Source: Eutypa lata
Taxonomy: Eukaryota; Ascomycota; Sordariomycetes; Xylariales; Diatrypaceae
Assembly: GCA_022661535.1 (NCBI GenBank)
Contig: JAKULF010000003.1
Location: forward strand, 1,302,001-1,366,000
Reading direction: 5' to 3'
Length of the DNA stretch: 64,000 bases
Shown here: in pieces, positions 10,651 to 23,500 of the stretch
Layout: each line of letters begins with the position of its first letter
How positions within the stretch are numbered: the stretch's first letter is position 1
The notes under the pieces: model-generated
What the model saw: the letters and a program-made list of their open reading frames with translations, nothing else
Told to the model about the DNA's origin: nothing
Database searches by the model: none
Program-made: the position numbers and the translations under genes

Positions 10651-11391
10651 CTACAAGGGGAAATACCCCTCATGGTCGAACTTGCTAAAACCGCCATACG
10701 GCCGGGAGTTCGTCGGCGTCCTCGACCTCGAACTATTCGGCGACGCGGTCATCTTCAGCGCCCCAGGACTCACTGACCCCGCACGCGCGCCCGACAAGGT
10801 GTGCAGCCCCGCCGCGTTCGGCCCCGACAGGACCGCCCCGCCGCTGCGGGACCGGAAGTGGTGGCGCCGATCGGGCAGCTCGAGGCGCGAGTTTAAATGG
10901 TACCACTGCTCGTCGTCGTCGGCGCGGACGTTCAAGCCATCGATCCTCCATCCACCGATACCCTCGAAGTCCCGGTCGAAACCGGCGCTGCTCGGGACCA
11001 GTGGGATGCCGCTGATTCCCGTGGCGATGGCGACGGGCGTCAGGCTGCCGCTGCTTGCGCTGCCCCGCCCTTTCCGTCTGTTGTAGTGGCGGTATTGTTG
11101 CCTTGATGCGGACGTCTCCGGTGAAGGCGGGGGAGAGGATGCTCCTAGCGATGAGGGTGGGGAGGGGGACGCCCTCGCCAGGGACTCGAGCTGCTGCCGG
11201 TTGTATGCGCCGTTTCCGAGGACTAGGAACCGGATCGTCTCGAGCCCCACGTCGAAGTACGCGATGGTCAGGCGGAGGTACAGCACCAGGAACGCCAACA
11301 CGGTCGTGACACCGGCGAAAATAGCAAGTGGAAGCGCAAATAGGAAGACGAATGGGATGATGAAGAGCTGGATAGGGCTGATTCCACCCAT
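10651..11391 (-). CDS. Small fungal membrane protein, function unknown
   Basis: Single-exon frame of 246 residues. Residues about 8-52 form one or two adjoining hydrophobic helices (FIIPFVFLFALPLAIFAGV, then VLAFLVLYLRLTIAYF), followed by an amphipathic-looking DVGLETIRFLVLG segment. The remainder is soluble, rich in Ser, Pro and Arg, and ends with FSKFDHEGYFPL. This layout suggests a monotopic or hairpin-type membrane protein of the ER or lipid-droplet kind, but that is inference. I do not recognise the family by name. The start at 11391 is the only ATG that places the hydrophobic region at the N-terminus. It lies 1.6 kb from the divergent Scn1-like gene. Confidence 0.75.
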   Translation of the reverse strand: MGGISPIQLFIIPFVFLFALPLAIFAGVTTVLAFLVLYLRLTIAYFDVGLETIRFLVLGNGAYNRQQLESLARASPSPPSSLGASSPPPSPETSASRQQYRHYNRRKGRGSASSGSLTPVAIATGISGIPLVPSSAGFDRDFEGIGGWRIDGLNVRADDDEQWYHLNSRLELPDRRHHFRSRSGGAVLSGPNAAGLHTLSGARAGSVSPGALKMTASPNSSRSRTPTNSRPYGGFSKFDHEGYFPL

Positions 11392-12960
11392 TGTAGATCA
11401 ATGGTTATATGCAATGGTTAATCGGGTCGTCTGTCGCATCACCTTTGTTGATATCTAGTTTTGAGACACACGGGTTTGTGAAATACGACGCTCAATTCGG
11501 CGGGGTAGGTATCACATATTGGAGCAATTGGAATTTAGAATTGGAGGCGTCTTGACTCATGAATTGTTCCTAGTTTAAGAATTGCGATGCGACTATGTAA
11601 GTGCAGACTGACGGACAGCTACATAATACATAAAGAGGTGAGGGAGTCCGTTTGGGCGATGAGGTGAAGATTGGCCAGCGAAGAATTACAAAAGGGGAGA
11701 TTTGACGTTGTCGACGTACATGCAGCTGTGACGCATAGCCAAGCAGGAGACTCTTAACGTTTGGATGTAGAAGCAAGTAAGTATTAACAACACCCCAAAT
11801 GTGGTGGTGGTGGTGAGCAAAGTTCGCGAAAAGCGCCGGGCGCAAGTATAAAGAGAGGGCGATCATAAGCAACCTTTAGCGCAAGTCGGGGGAAGACTTT
11901 CACATGCTAATCCAGCCAGCCAACAATGCGCTCTCAAGCCAGTGGAAGCCACTCCACCTGCCCACCTACCCGTCAGTCCACAAACGCGCGGTATCGTAAC
12001 GGCTACCGCTCTGTAGCCGCATGTTATATGCAGTATGGTAGACATGCAAATAACTACATACATACATACATACATACATACAGGTAATGCAGAGTGCAAG
12101 AAGCGGGGTTGAAGTGCTTATACAAACATTAATCATGTCCTACTGGTACGTGAACCGCCTAATATAATATACAACATTACAGACCTAGATCTTATGGAAG
12201 TGCGACGAAATCACACGAGTATTCATGACTTGAAGAAAAGCCCATATATAAACTTAGGTAGATGAGGTATTTAAATAGATGTTAGAAGGCACAAGACAAT
12301 TACAAGGCTGCAGCAAGGTAGGCAGAATCTTGAATTCACTCAAGTGACCAATAAGCATCATTATTCCAAATTCAGTTATGATTAACATCTAGAGGTAGAG
12401 CTCCAACCCCTTCGACTGCTCTGCTAGGGCTAAAAATGCAGTGAACCCCTTCGACTGCTCTGCTTGGGCTAAAAATGCAGTGAAATCTCGATGCGCAACC
12501 AGGCAACCAATTATAACCCGTTAATAACATCTGCCAATTACGTCAATACCTAATCCGACTTTTGATTTGTGTATCGTCAACAGTGTTGTAAGCAAGCAGA
12601 ACCAATTATCGATTGTTATCAACGCTGGCCATTATTGAAAAATCTTGTTTACATACCTACCCGCTTTAGGTAGGCTGCTATATCCTAACTCCTCCAACTT
12701 GTACGGAGTTTAGGTGGTCCTATCGTGACTCATACCACATCTACCTTGGTAGGTCAATTTGAAGCATACTAGGTAACACCTTAAGGTTCTTTAGATCAGT
12801 GTTCGCTATCTACTAATAAAGGTAGCTTTGGATATTGGGGTTTTCATTGATAAGAGGTCGCTCATTCTGGTGCTTCATCACCCTATGAATAATTACTTCG
12901 CAATGTTCAGCTCAGGGGCTAATTATGGATTAGATAACTCCTATAACGCTCGTAAACACA
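11392..12960. other. Divergent intergenic region
   Basis: About 1.6 kb between the membrane-protein gene (-) and the Scn1-like gene (+). It contains an ACAT tetranucleotide repeat (about 12055-12081), a 39-bp tandem duplication (12405-12482) and AT-rich sequence. No recognisable coding frame. Confidence 0.6.
12405..12482. repeat. 39-bp tandem duplication
   Basis: Two adjacent 39-bp units (12405-12443 and 12444-12482) differ at one base (CTAGGG versus CTTGGG). Each begins AACCCCTTCGACTG and ends AATGCAGTG. The low divergence implies a recent duplication. It lies about 480 bp upstream of the Scn1-like start. Confidence 0.9.
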
Positions 12961-14283
12961 ATGTGTCAGCAGCACACCTCGGGCGACTCAGATTCACCCA
13001 AGCAAGTTCCAAAAAATGGTACTCATAATGGCCTGGAAAGCTCTCTTGAGCCTTTTCCTTGGGATATCGGTGTATTCGATGCCCACTGCCACCCAACGGA
13101 TACCATGGGATCGGTGGCCTCCATACAGCATATGAAAGCTCGTGCTCTTACAGTTATGTCCACTCGGTCCCAAGACCAGCAGCTTGTGTCCGATATAGCG
13201 ACTCAGCAGGGTGTTCAAGACCCAGACACTTTAAACTCGTCACAATCATCTTCCACAAATCGAGTAATACCATGTTTCGGTTGGCACCCATGGTTCTCAC
13301 ACCAACTATATGACGATTCTGTTCCAAAACCAACGTACGATGGTACGCAGTCGGGCAAGACAGCACATTACGATGCCATCCTTACACCCTCGCCCTCGTC
13401 CAAGGACGTATCCTTCAGTGCCGGTCTGCCCGAACCCAGACCCCTATCGGAATTCCTCAAGGAAACTCGTTCCTATCTAGAGAAGTATCCGTTAGCTCTG
13501 GTAGGAGAGATCGGTATAGACCGAGCATTTCGCCTCCCGGGCAGCTGGACGGCTGGCGATGAAGCCCAACGCGACGAAGGGCTCACCCCCGGCGGTAGAG
13601 AAGGCAGGAAACTCAGCCCCCACCGAGTGCAGATGGCGCACCAAGCCGCCATCCTACAGGCTCAACTGAGGCTCGCAGGCGAAATGGGCCGCGCTGTGAG
13701 CGTCCACGGAGTCCAGGCACACGGCGCATTGCACGAGACCATCGCCCAGTGCTGGAAAGGCCACGAGAAGTCAGTCAACTCCAAGAGGCAGCAGAAGCGG
13801 GTAGCGCAAGGGGCCGAGGATTTCTCTAGCTCATCCGAAGATGAGGACGAGAGTGAGGACGAGAATGGTAACGAACAAACCAACCGAACCAGCACGGAGA
13901 AGGCGAAACCAGGGAAACCGACGCCGACGCCGAAGCCGAAGCCGAAGCCGAAGCCGTACCCGCCCCGGATATGCCTCCACTCGTTCAGCGGTCCCGTCGA
14001 GGCGCTCCGACAGTACGTCCACCCCTCCGTGCCGGCGAAGGTCTTCTTCTCCTTCTCCATACCCGTCAACTGGGGCACCGGCGGCGGCGACAAGGCCGAG
14101 GAGGCCATCCGCGCGGCGCCGGACGACCGCATACTGGTGGAGAGCGATCTACACGAGGCCGGGGACCCCATGGACGAATCGTTGGAGCAGGTCTGCAGGA
14201 AGATCTGCGAGGTCAAGCGCTGGGGACTCCGCGAAGGGGTGGAGAAGTTGGCGGGTAACTGGAGGGAATTCGTGTTTGGCTAG
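12961..14283 (+). CDS. TatD-family metal-dependent hydrolase, Scn1 (Cut9-interacting) type
   Basis: Single-exon frame of 440 residues. It shows the TatD/amidohydrolase metal-site pattern in order: HxH at His42/His44 (FDAHCHPTD), Glu183 (LVGEIGID), His249 (VSVHG), His340 (CLHSFSG) and Asp396 (VESDLH). GWHPWF near residue 108 and the C-terminal LAGNWREFVFG also fit the family. In fission yeast, Scn1 binds the anaphase-promoting-complex subunit Cut9. A nuclease role is known for other TatD proteins, but the activity of this subgroup is not settled. Compared with bacterial TatD (about 260 residues) it carries an acidic insertion (residues about 288-305) and a Lys-Pro repeat (about 319-332) between the third and fourth metal ligands. 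The start at 12961 is the first in-frame ATG; a later start would still keep the HxH. Confidence 0.85.
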   Translation: MCQQHTSGDSDSPKQVPKNGTHNGLESSLEPFPWDIGVFDAHCHPTDTMGSVASIQHMKARALTVMSTRSQDQQLVSDIATQQGVQDPDTLNSSQSSSTNRVIPCFGWHPWFSHQLYDDSVPKPTYDGTQSGKTAHYDAILTPSPSSKDVSFSAGLPEPRPLSEFLKETRSYLEKYPLALVGEIGIDRAFRLPGSWTAGDEAQRDEGLTPGGREGRKLSPHRVQMAHQAAILQAQLRLAGEMGRAVSVHGVQAHGALHETIAQCWKGHEKSVNSKRQQKRVAQGAEDFSSSSEDEDESEDENGNEQTNRTSTEKAKPGKPTPTPKPKPKPKPYPPRICLHSFSGPVEALRQYVHPSVPAKVFFSFSIPVNWGTGGGDKAEEAIRAAPDDRILVESDLHEAGDPMDESLEQVCRKICEVKRWGLREGVEKLAGNWREFVFG

Positions 14284-16145
14284 CATAGCATGGCATAGCA
14301 ATAGCAACTTGTGGTCTCATGTGTTTAGCTAGACATAAATAGTTTGCAGACCAATGTTCCTGAAATTGGTGGAAGAGCTTGTTCAATTGGACCGTAGGTT
14401 GCGACTTGAAGCTGTGGCTGTATACCTACATTCACTGTGAGATAGGGGTTAGATCTGGTAGGGTTATCAATCGAGGACCGTTTTACCCCTTTCTAAGTCC
14501 AGTGGTAGTTATCAGCCACCGCCACTGTGACCTTATATAGATAAGTATATATACATATAAGTATATAAGGGTAAGCTTCCCCAGTCCAGGCATACTAACG
14601 TAGGCAAGAGTTGAATGAGTAACATTTCATTATTGGTTAGAAGACAAAGGTTCAATATGATCTCACCTATTGATTGACTGCCATAGTAGATGATTTGCTA
14701 ATAAGTCTTACCTTGTCTCACCGCCGGATGAGCTCTGAGCAAGCTTGACTATTATAGCTGTTGCTTCTGAGCAACAACTACTCGACCCTAAACTCTATAG
14801 TCATACGAAACCACCCCTGAATTATTGTACGAGCTAATAGTACATCTCATGCAAACCTTACCCTGGCATATTGGCCAGGGAGAACGCGGTTCGTCTAATA
14901 CTCGACTATATACTTGCACATTGACGATGTCTGTTTCACAATATCCTATGTTAACCACCAATACAGAAACACTACTCATTTATCTGAAGTTTGAGTGCCG
15001 ACTATATTTGAGCTCTGGGTATACTCTGGGAGATGTTAAGCTACGATAGCTTTCGAGAAAGCACAATAGTCTCTTCGATTATTATACACTGATGTAAATA
15101 AGATATGAAGGTCTACCTACCTATGTAGATGTGATTAGACAATTATATTAATACCCAATATACCCCAACTTGCCCGCTGTATCCGGTGACGCCTCTGTCT
15201 TGAAATACAAACCAATCATGACTACTCATCCTATCACTACAACCTTCTACACCCGCCCCCGTTTGGATATATCAGCACCCTTCAGCCGCCAAATGTGAAC
15301 TACCATGCCTTAAGCACATTGCTACATAATCTCTATAGCGGTAACACGGAACTACCTACACATATGCTCTTGGCCATTCGGCTTCCACTAGACACTGCAA
15401 AGGCCCGAATGTCACCATAACATCTATCAATATACACCTACACCTTCTGTTTGCGAATATTCAAGTGCCTGCGTGTCGCCTGGATACTTACATCCTGACA
15501 GCCTGGCGAGGGCCTATTCTGCGACCTTTATCTGGAGTGATGCTAGCTTATTACCCTTTGTAGCTACTCAAAGCTATTGTTATAACTAAAATTCAAATAG
15601 ACTTGACGCTATGTAAAGACTTACTGCAGGGTATACGTAGTATAAACAGGCTTTTATACTACTAGATTGGACTCACACTATTATGACTTGCTGTGTGCAG
15701 GGCTGGATTAGGCTTTAGGGAGTAACCTTGATTGGTTATTGATTGATCATCATGCTCTCCTACGTAGGTATGTAGTATATATCTTACTACACATTGCTAC
15801 GGTAGACATGGCTGGCATGTTTTACAGAGGAAGCTAGTTCTAGGAAAGCTACCTAGGTAGGCTAGGTATACGCCCCTTCCCCACTATTCTCCGTCTCACC
15901 CCACCCCTGAGTTCGATAGTGGAAGGCCCGTTCATTATCATTGGAGCATTTGAGCATTGGAGACAAATCTCAATAGCAAAAACGAGCGAGCGAGTCCAGT
16001 CCCAAAGATCTGCTACTGCCGCCGCCGATGCTGCTGCCCTCGCATCTTGCCCACGCCCACGCCCACGCCCTCCACGTCGCGCGCCCACACACGCCGCCCA
16101 GCCCTGTCAGGTGTGCCAGTTTCCTGTCCCGACGAATCGTGAGCC
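14284..16145. other. Intergenic region, no gene seen
   Basis: About 1.9 kb. AT-rich, with a palindromic ATAAGTATATA tract near 14541-14567, an exact TACCTAGGTA palindrome at 15850-15859, and a C-rich stretch (16050-16110) directly upstream of the next ATG, probably 5' UTR or core promoter. Confidence 0.55.
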
Positions 16146-18051
16146 ATGTACTCTACCAACTTTGCCTTTCCTAATGCCGCAGCTGTCGCTACTGGTCCCT
16201 ATGGCGCCCCACCGGGTTCGCAGAATCACCATCAGCAGCACCAACAGCCTGGCCAAGCTCCTCCAAATCAGCCGCAGCAACCACCACAGCACCACCAACA
16301 TCCGCATCAGCACCAGCAGCAACATCCGCACCAGCATCATCCGCAGCACCAGCACCAGCACCAGCACCAGCAGCATCAGCAGCATCAGCAGCACCAGCAG
16401 CAGCACATGATGTATAATCCGCAGCAGTTCCCCATGGGCGCTCAACCCTCTCCCGGCGGCTATCCCGGTGCCCCCAATATGATGCCGGGTGCTGGTCCTG
16501 CAGGAATGATGCAGAATACCGGTATGCAGCACATGGCCGCTGCCAATGGTCAGAGTAAGCCATCTCTCATTACCCGTAGAATCTCTTTGTTTTTCCTGCC
16601 GCATTCCTAGCTACTTGACATGAGCTTTATCTTTGTACGTACTCTTTGTATACACCAAGTATCCCTTGCGCCTGGGTGCGGCTGTTGGTTTGCCAGTGGC
16701 ATTCCTGACTAGGAAATTATAAGAACATAATATCATAAGAGCTCCACGCCATCCCACGTCACGTCCACAATGGACACAAGTTTCGGGTGTATCTATATAC
16801 GTAGATATGCAGTCGTTATTATGTCCTGGTTCTAGAGCGCCAGCAACATCTATATACAATATCTACATACTAACATGAACTCGATGGTTAGTGCCTAACT
16901 ACCAGACGCCTTATAACAACACGCCATACGGAGCCGCCGTTGCAGCACAGATGAATATGCCTCCGGGCTACCCCATGGGAGGTGGTATGCCTATGTCTGG
17001 ATTCCCCATGCATCCAGGCATGACTCCGCAACAACAGCAGCAGATGATGCAACAACGGATGCAGGCGTCACAGCCAAATCCCGGCGGAATGTCTACCCCT
17101 ACACCTCCACGATCCTTCCAAGGCCAACCTCAAGGAACCCCGACTCCGAACAACGTCCCGTCTTCCCAACCGCCTCAGATCCCAACACCACAGAACCTTC
17201 AGGCTACGCCGCAGTCCGGGACGCCAAATAACGCGCAGCAACAACCGCAACATCAACCCCCATCAAACAATATTCAGACGCCACAGACTCCGACATTCCC
17301 ATCGTCTGCCCAAGGAAACGCGACCAACGGCGCGTCATCCGGCGCAGCACCTCTAAGTCCAGGCGCAGACTCGAAAGATAAGGAAAGGTTCGCGTTGATA
17401 CTGGAGATCAATAACGAATTACTGTTGGAAGCGTTACAAATTCAACAGACACAGCAAGCCCTAAAGAAGGAGCGCACATTGCCCAACGGTAGCGATAGTG
17501 CGACAGCAAATGGTTCTGACAACAAGCCTACAGAAGACGAGGAGCTGCTCGGCTCAGATTATGTGCAGTTCGTGCTAATGTTTCATTCCAAGTGGGAAGT
17601 AATGCTGACCATTGTTTACAGCTGCATGCGGCGTCTACAGTCCAATCTATCGTTTTTGGCGGCTTTGACGAATAAGAAAGATCATACAGCGCCCGCGCCT
17701 TGCCCTTCCTACTTGAAGCCTCCGCCATTAAATACGAACGTACAGGTGAGGCCGACGCAGGGGCCAGGTGGGGTCGAAAGCAAAGTGGACGCTTCGGATC
17801 GAGAGGCCACGGCCAAATACCTGCAGGAGCTGTATAAGAAGTTACAGGCCCTTTTCCCTGGAGTTGATCCTAACAAGGAACCGGCTATGACTATACCTAC
17901 GACGCGGCCGGGTGGTCAAGTAATTAACATGCCAAAGCCCGGATCGCAGACGCCCAGCCAGGCCAGTCCCATATCTGGAAACAATAGGACGCCAAAGATG
18001 GCGACTTCAGGCCCGCCGCAACTTCCTACTTCAAGCATAGCTGGGCCGTAG
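16146..18051 (+). CDS. Gln/His-rich nuclear protein with SS18/SSXT-like segment (candidate SWI/SNF subunit)
   Basis: Three exons: 16146-16554, 16892-17567 and 17622-18051, giving 504 residues. Residues 1-136 are His/Gln/Pro-rich, with a dense HQ tract near residues 30-85. Residues about 137-295 are Met/Pro/Gln-rich. The only ordered-looking part is around 301-385, where an INNELLLEALQ helix is followed, after an acidic linker, by a CMRRLQSNLSFLAALTNKK helix. This pattern of two helices resembles the SSXT (SS18) domain, which docks on the SWI/SNF remodeller, so a chromatin coactivator role is inferred. The 337-nt first intron has a CTAAC branch site. The second, of 54 nt, uses a rare GTTCGT donor but has a CTGAC branch site 12 nt before its AG, and it is in frame. 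Family assignment is tentative. Confidence 0.75.
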
Positions 18052-20515
18052 GGACTCACCACCGCTGAAATATAGAATAAAACATCGAACGAGGAAACTG
18101 AATTCCTTCAGACAGCATCTTATATGTATCACATCGACGTCCTAGTCTGATATTTTAATGGAGCAGGGAGAACTAGTGGTTGGATCGGCAGATGAGCTAC
18201 ACCAGGAATCCGTTATAGACACGACGATTTTTTGTTCACGATCGCCGTCAGGAGGGCTATAACGAATATGAGGATGGTATTCACTTGTTCATTACATAGA
18301 TAGGGTCCATACTACTACGGCCATCGTTGTTGGAGATACCACCGGAATGTTAGAGAAATAGGACTTGACTTTGCTGGCGTCAGGGGTTTTGAAATTTAGG
18401 ATGGTGGTCGGTTTTTTGATATTCGAAAATTAAAGTACAAAGTATACAATCAGCAAACCGGGTATTTGTATAGTCTGAACATGAAGATTTCTGCTATGAA
18501 CTGGAAGCTTGGGATTTCTACTGTTTGTATTATTAATGCGTATCTACTTAGTAATAAGTTCTGATATGCTCGCCTCGAGTAAGGTTCCTGTCACATACAT
18601 AATTGAGGCAAGTGAGGTTATCTATCACAAGACCCCTATCGTAGTTAAGCGCGATTTGGGACAAATTGCGGTGTGGGGAGCATAGCTGCAAGTGCCAGTA
18701 TGCATGTGGTCTTAGTTATATGTAGCTAGGTGACTAATTTACATAAACTTAACCCATTCGGTTGCCAAGCTAGAGGTTCAATGTTAATGCATGCATGCAG
18801 GTCAGAAGGGGGGGCCTTTCGATCTCGATGGTAGAGCGGTATGCAAGAGAAGTGTTCGAGATGTTTTGGCTAACTATGTTTGTTATACGATACAAATATC
18901 AAAGATGAAATGTGTCTTTATATTCTCAAGTTGTCATAGGCGGGCAGTTACTACTACTAATATATACACTTTCTCACCTCAGCGACAATACCTTAGCCTT
19001 CTGCTTGCGTACGAACATATCTGCATATATATATTAAGGTAGGTGAGTATGAAATCTTTGATAATAGGGTCCAAGGGGCTTACTACATAACTACCTTAGT
19101 AGGTATTACTTGCATAGGTCATGTATGCAAGTAGATCCTGTATGTATGCACATACATGTAAGAACTACATCTTGGTAGGGAAGGTCGGTCAGCGAATTAG
19201 AGACAGGCAGGCAGGTGCGGTCAATGATGGTGCATTAAAGATGCTAAATTGGCCTTTCCATAGCTGGGCACTGAGCAGCTGGGGAATACATTAGTAGCAG
19301 CATAATGACCCTTGCAAGCCTGCCAAATGTCAGGGTCAGGGGTAAATGGCCCCCTCCCCCCCACCTCTTAACCTAATTGGAGCGCGTTCTTAAAGCCAAC
19401 ACGGGCGCCATTCGATGTTTGACTGCAACATCAGCGGACTACCTGATTGGATGACGAGCTGGCCGCTATCGTTTTGGGGAAAAGATAGAAACGTCTAAAA
19501 CTGATAATTCGATAATCGGTTCACGCTATCCTGCGCCTAAGCTTCATAATATCATAATTAGGTATGGTTTGATAGCGGGTAACTGGATAGGGGAGCTTCA
19601 AGGTTCAGTCAGTTCCTGTCCTTGGCCTGCCTTGCATTTGTTCAATTATGCCGAGAATCGAGTCCCCTCTTGAACCCTCAGGCCAGACCACTCATTCATT
19701 CATCCCCTTGTCTTGTCTTGTCTTTTTCACTAAAAAAGAATAAAATAATAATTGTTCAGTTTCTGCAGCTCTGTATTGGCGGTCAACTGTGGGTTCCTGC
19801 TTGCATATCTGAAGTGAAGATAGTCGGGTCGTTCATTACTATTGTTTACTGCCATCATTACGGGATAAAGCATTAGCTTCATGTTTCTTTCTCTTCCCTC
19901 CTTGTCCTGGACAACCTTCATATTACATGTAGCTGGTCCATCTCTACCTTTGTCAAGAGGATCCAATTCGTGTGATTCTACTCTACTCGACAAGACAGGC
20001 TGGTCGTGAATCAAATACGCCTCCAATTCACTCATTTGAATTTTGTTTGATTCACCCACCCCTTCATTGTGCTGCACCATCCACCAGTCATTTGACTGAC
20101 TCCTTGTACGTACGAACAAAGAGAGAGGTTAGGAAAACCTTTGATACAGCCGAAATTCCAGAATTACTTATGTACCCCTCTGCCTTGACTTCATTGAACC
20201 CGAATCTCTGTTCTTTCAGTTTTGAGACCTGAGTCCACATATGGAGATTGTGTCTTAATTACCTGGTTGCCACTCCTATCCCCCTCTCCAACCCTCGAAT
20301 TTCAGCAGGAACCGGTACAATTCCTTGTTATAAGCGGCGGAGGAAACAATTCAATTTACACGATCGGCAACTAGCGATTCCTTGCCGGGAAAGACACCGA
20401 TGGTATCTATTAGTATATAGTGGGAAAAGAGGGGGCAACGACATTCTTGGAAATCGAAGACACGACATTCCAGTTTCTACCTACCACCTCGACAAAATTG
20501 AACTTGTCCGTCACC
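18052..20515. other. Intergenic region, no gene seen
   Basis: About 2.5 kb between two plus-strand genes. Mostly AT-rich, with scattered TAGGTA/ATGTATG simple sequence (19035-19160). Short frames at 18791-19042, 19622-19876 and 19972-20232 have no recognisable product. An in-frame upstream ATG at 20420 precedes the next gene, but the Kozak-like context favours 20516. Confidence 0.55.
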
Positions 20516-23500
20516 ATGGAGGCGGGCCCCGAAATACAGCAGAGAAGAAGCATGTCTTCTCAAGCAACTCCTGTTGCATCTCCAAAGACTGATTCGACCA
20601 TGAAGTCACCTATCGAAGATCGAACATTTCCTGGACACGATTCTATGGTCACTGTCCGTTTGTCAGAACCGCCCTCGCTCTCCGTGAACACAGATCTGCC
20701 GCCCAACGCATTGCCGTCTAGGAGAAGCATTTTTGGGCCGGAGTGCACCCCGACTAGTGCTACTGCCGTAGCAACGCCCATGAAGGAGGACGTATCCCCC
20801 GCGGGGGAAGAGGACTGCGAATCCCCCGAGGCCAACACGGAGCCCCAAAGTACCCTAGCCGATGAACTCGGAGACAGTATCAGCAGTCCTGACGATCAAA
20901 GTGAATCGCCACGGAATAGTGTTTCAACAGTGGACTCTGACACGGAAGACGAGGAGGTCAATTGGGAGAAGCTACAGCAGACAGAGGACGAAGAGGTCAA
21001 GGATCAAGATGATAACGACAATGTTTGTTACTATGCCCCCATCCATAATTTCCCCTCTGGCACTCCATTGGGGCCTAATGTCAATATACCTCTTGAGGAT
21101 GGTTCTAACGAAAATTGCTATTATAGTCTACAGCCATGCTTCTAGCGCGCCTCGAACAAGAGAACAACAAATTGGCAACCAACCCGAAAAGCGTCAAAGT
21201 CAAAGTAGTAGCGCAACCAACAGCTCGCCGTCCAAGACCGCCTTCAATGGCACAACTACGAGATATGGTCAACGGGCCTACGCCTACAGCTCTACGCTAC
21301 TCAGTTCTTCCTCCTCCACCCATGACCGATCTCGAATTCTACATGGCTTTGGTAAAAGATTATCAACAAACCGCGGCCCGCTTGCCCACCTTGCTATCTA
21401 GAAAGATTCGCAAAGGTATTCCGCCACCGCTACGGGGCGTTGTTTGGCAGAGTATGACGAGCGCTCGTGACACATTGCTCTTGGAACAGTTCGACAGACT
21501 GAGCGGCGAGACGAGTCCCTACGAAGGGCTCATCGGCAAAGATCTGGGCAGAAGCTTTCCCGGCGTGGATATGTTCCGGGACCCGGAAGGTGATGGCCAG
21601 CGAATGTTGGGGCGAGTCTTGAAGTGCTTTAGTCTCTATGACCAGAAGATCGGATATTGCCAAGGCCTTGCTTTCCTAGTTGGGCCATTGCTGATGCACA
21701 TGCCAGATAACCAAGCTTTCTGTGTCTTAGTTCGGTAAGTCATAATTTGGAGAGCTCAGTTGGTTGTTGCAACATGTTTCGAGGGGAACGAGAAGCTAAT
21801 ATAACCATGGATCCATAGCTTGATGGAGCGTTATGATCTACGATCCTGCTTTTTGCCCGACCTTTCAGGGTTGCACGTCCGAATTTATCAATTCCGAGAG
21901 CTTCTTCGGCAAAATCTGACGACCTTATCGAACCACCTCGAGGATCTTCAAGTGGATCCCGCCTACGTTTCACAATGGTTCCTCTCTTTTTTCGCCGTAA
22001 CGTGCCCCCTACCAATGCTGTTTCGCATCTACGATGTAATCTTTGCCGAAGGTGCATCCGAGACTATTATGCGGGTGGCTCTCTCGCTTATGCGAAAAAA
22101 CGAGAGCCGCATCTTGGCATGCACCGAGCTCGAAGATGTCATGCAGCTACTCCTATCTCGGGGCTTGTGGGACTGCTATCATTACAACGCTGATGAATTT
22201 GTGGATGATTTCGTCAGCCTCTCTAATGTGGTTAGCAGAGAGAAGTTAGCACAGCTCGAGCAGGCCTACCGAGAGGAGAAGATTGCTTCCGCCAATGTCG
22301 CTCGTACATCCGATATTACGACGGCTGCTTCTCGGTTTTTGGGACGTCTATGGGCTACCAGTACCTATTCCACCAAATCAGGAGCTCTGTCTCCAGGCCT
22401 CAACGCACCGTCACGACCGCTTAGCATGCTCCGCAGAAGTGCGTCGAAACAAAGTTTAGCGTCAACCTTGAATTCTATGGAAGCTAGCTCGGTGAGTGTC
22501 CTTAGCTCGGCATCAACCGATGCTACAAGTGTGTCCCGAGATTCATCCACCGCCGATGATTCCTCGATTCGTGAGTCTACACCTACAGCTCCGAAGCATC
22601 ACATTGGCCATAAAGCGAACGACAGAAACCTGCATAGTCAGATTGAGGATTTGCTCACTGCCTTGAGCGAGTTACAACGGAACCATGCATTGCTTGCAAC
22701 ACAATTGCAGCAGGAGCGGGAAGAGCGGGATGAGGATAGAAAGGTGGTGAAGTCCTTATTGGATGGGCTCAAGAAGAAAGCAAATGATACGCCAAGTGCG
22801 ACCCCAGACGCCGAAGCTCCAGAAACGGAAGACGAGGAAGACAAGACAGTATCCGAAACTTTGACCGAAGAGCAGCTGTCGCAGCTGATGGATGCGGTTG
22901 AAGACCGCTTCGACACTTCCAAGGAACACCATCGAAGCGAATCCTCTTTACACACGAAGTCACAGCTCCGCGAGGAACTGGCACGAACGAAGGAACACCT
23001 CATGATTGAGATGTCGAAATCTCAGGAGTTCACCCGGCGCATTGATGACCTTGGACAAGAAGCTAACGGCATTCGAGACCAACTACGGGAAAGCCACGCT
23101 CATGTTCGGAATCTTCACCAGGTAAAGCAGCGTCTCGAGAAACAAGTCCACTCTATGCGCGTGCGAGCGTCTTCTGAGACCACCGGGCCGGTACCGGAAG
23201 CGGGTGGCTGGTTTTCATCATCGGCCTCAAGTAACGCCACTAGCGGGTCAAGTGCACCGAGCGCCGGCCTTCGCGAATTGAAGCTTGGACGTAGCAAGTC
23301 GACGCCCAATGGTCAAGCTGTCTTCGCGAGACGTACCTCTTCGCTCATCCGCACACAGACCGAGCCGATGGCGCCAACCACCCCCGACCATGATTCCTTG
23401 GTGCTCGAACTCGTCCAAGCTAAGACAGCCGAAGCTGTAGCACGCCAAGAGGCGGACGAGTACAAACAAAAGCTCGAGCATCTACGGAAGGCTGTTGGGA

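Noticed and set aside
20420..20515. In-frame upstream ATG of the RabGAP gene
   Set aside because: The added residues are not family-like and the ATG at 20516 has the better CACCATGG context.
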